A stretch of 6,137 nucleotides of DNA, taken from a bacterium MnTg04 (lineage in GTDB: Bacteria > Pseudomonadota > Gammaproteobacteria > Steroidobacterales > MnTg04). The notes under the pieces were generated by a model, which saw nothing but the letters and a program-made list of their open reading frames with translations, did not search any database and was not told where the DNA came from. The translations under genes were made by a program, and so were the position numbers. Of this stretch, positions 5,056 to 6,137 are shown piece after piece; positions within the stretch are counted from its first letter, which is position 1, and each line of letters starts with the position of its first letter. The stretch spans positions 1 to 6,137 of the forward strand of contig BFAU01000177.1 of NCBI GenBank assembly GCA_008975185.1, read 5' to 3'.

Positions 5056-6137
5056 GTGAAGCTCACAGACCAGAAAGAGCACCGTAAGGTCTGGCGGATC
5101 GCCGCGCCGCTGATTCTTTCCAATATCACCGTGCCCTTGCTTGGCATGGTGGACACGGCGGTCATGGGTCATTTGCCCGACCCGCGCTATCTGGGCGCCG
5201 TCGCGATCGGCGCGACGATTTTCAGCTTCCTGTTTATCGGCTTCAATTTCCTGCGCATGGGCACGACCGGCGTGATCGCCCAAGCCCATGGTGCGGGAGA
5301 CGACGACCGCATCCGGGCCGGGCTCGGCCAGGCCGCGCTGCTCGCGGTCGGTATCGGCGCGCTGCTGATATTGTTGCAAAACCCGTTGCGTGACGCGGCC
5401 ATGTGGCTGTTGAGCCCGGACGCTGAGATCCTGCCCGAAGCCAGCATCTATTTCTCGATCAGGATCTGGGGCGCGCCGTTTACGCTGCTCAACTTCGCCC
5501 TGATCGGCTGGTTTATCGGCATGCAGTCGGGGCGCGGCCCGCTTTACCTGATGCTGACGATCAATCTCAGCAATATCCTGCTCGATCTGTTGTTCGTCGT
5601 CGGCATCGGCATGACCGCCGATGGCGTGGCGCTGGCCTCGGTCATCGCCGAGGCTTGCGGCAGCGGTCTGGGTTTATGGCTGGCGGCGAGCCTGCTGCGC
5701 GGCCATCCGGGACGCTGGTCACGCGAGCGCCTGGGTGATCGGGTCGCACTCAAACGCCTGCTGCATGTCAACAGCAACCTGCTGGTGCGCACGCTGAGCC
5801 TGATGTTCGCCTTTGGCTTCCTGATCGCACAAAGCTCCCGACAAGGCCAGATCATCCTCGCGGCTAATGCAGTCATGATGCAGTTCCAGTACCTGATGGC
5901 CTACGCCCTGGATGGCTTCGCGAATGCGGCCGAGGCGCTGGTCGGCAAAGCGATCGGCGCTCGCGACCGCAAGGCGTTTGATCGGGCGGTGCGCGTGTCG
6001 TTGACCTGGTCGTTGATTGTGGCGGCGATATTTTCGCTGGTCTTTTTGTTGTTCGGTCGCAGCATCGCCAACCTGCTCACTACACTGCCGGACGTCCGCG
6101 CAGCACTCTATCTGTATCTGCCATGGATGATCGTCTC
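5056..6137 (+). CDS. dinF: DinF-family MATE multidrug/toxin exporter, N-terminal 360 codons (3' end cut by the window)
   Basis: This is a cation- or proton-coupled efflux protein of the inner membrane. The frame is open from the GTG at 5056 to the window end and would need roughly 100 more residues to reach the 459 of E. coli DinF. The N terminus matches E. coli DinF very closely: VWRIAAPLILSNITVPLLG, then VD33TAVMGHL with the conserved acidic residue of the first membrane helix. GATIFSFLF, FLRMGTTGVIAQAHGA and IGWFIGMQSGRGPLYL follow, then NILLDLLFVVGIGM and GVALASVIAE at the end of the first half. The second half shows ANAVMMQFQYLMAYALDGFANAAEALVG. Many hydrophobic helices are evident. An in-frame TGA at 5047 forces the start to be GTG 5056 or later, and only a weak purine stretch (GAGAG near 5039-5043) precedes it. 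It follows the acyl-CoA dehydrogenase gene by 75 bp. No LexA box (CTGT-N8-ACAG) is visible there, unlike the SOS-linked lexA-dinF arrangement of E. coli. Confidence 0.93.
   Translation, partial: MKLTDQKEHRKVWRIAAPLILSNITVPLLGMVDTAVMGHLPDPRYLGAVAIGATIFSFLFIGFNFLRMGTTGVIAQAHGAGDDDRIRAGLGQAALLAVGIGALLILLQNPLRDAAMWLLSPDAEILPEASIYFSIRIWGAPFTLLNFALIGWFIGMQSGRGPLYLMLTINLSNILLDLLFVVGIGMTADGVALASVIAEACGSGLGLWLAASLLRGHPGRWSRERLGDRVALKRLLHVNSNLLVRTLSLMFAFGFLIAQSSRQGQIILAANAVMMQFQYLMAYALDGFANAAEALVGKAIGARDRKAFDRAVRVSLTWSLIVAAIFSLVFLLFGRSIANLLTTLPDVRAALYLYLPWMIV

Overview
The window is an ordinary chromosomal stretch of a moderately GC-rich gammaproteobacterium. The evidence is a heat-shock sigma factor (RpoH) carrying the exact RpoH box, a YiaD-type OmpA-like lipoprotein and a DinF-type MATE exporter, all close to their gammaproteobacterial versions. 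The gene order is not that of Escherichia coli: dinF is not next to lexA, and rpoH is followed by a convergent yiaD-like gene. The lineage is therefore probably non-enteric, possibly marine or uncultured, but I cannot name a genus from sequence alone.

Layout. (1) Positions 3-521, plus strand: the last 172 codons of rpoH. (2) Positions 518-1189, minus: a YiaD-like outer-membrane lipoprotein whose stop codon overlaps the rpoH stop. (3) Positions 1269-1802, minus: a DUF4442 hotdog-fold, thioesterase-like protein. (4) Positions 1900-2367, plus: a DUF962/Mpo1-like integral membrane protein, divergent from (3) across 97 bp. (5) Positions 2385-3683, minus: a short-form malic enzyme with an N-terminal ACT domain, convergent with (4) across only 17 bp. 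(6) Positions 3820-4980, plus: a glutaryl-CoA dehydrogenase-family flavoenzyme, divergent from (5) across 136 bp. (7) Positions 5056-6137, plus: the first 360 codons of a DinF-family MATE transporter, running off the window end, 75 bp after (6) with a hairpin in the gap.

How the genes relate. There is no single operon or obvious system. The genes form alternating divergent and convergent units. Two loose themes appear. The first is stress and envelope: rpoH and the YiaD-like lipoprotein. The second is acyl or organic-acid metabolism: the hotdog protein, the Mpo1-like protein, malic enzyme and the acyl-CoA dehydrogenase. The last gene is an exporter. The pairing of a hotdog acyl-thioester protein with a putative 2-hydroxy-fatty-acid dioxygenase at a shared promoter region is the most interesting functional hint, but it is only inference.

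No stretch over 300 bases lacks a gene. I saw no tRNA, rRNA, CRISPR array, insertion sequence, attachment site or prophage signal, and no gene with broken reading or composition clearly unlike its neighbours. I did not find a convincing undescribed system here.
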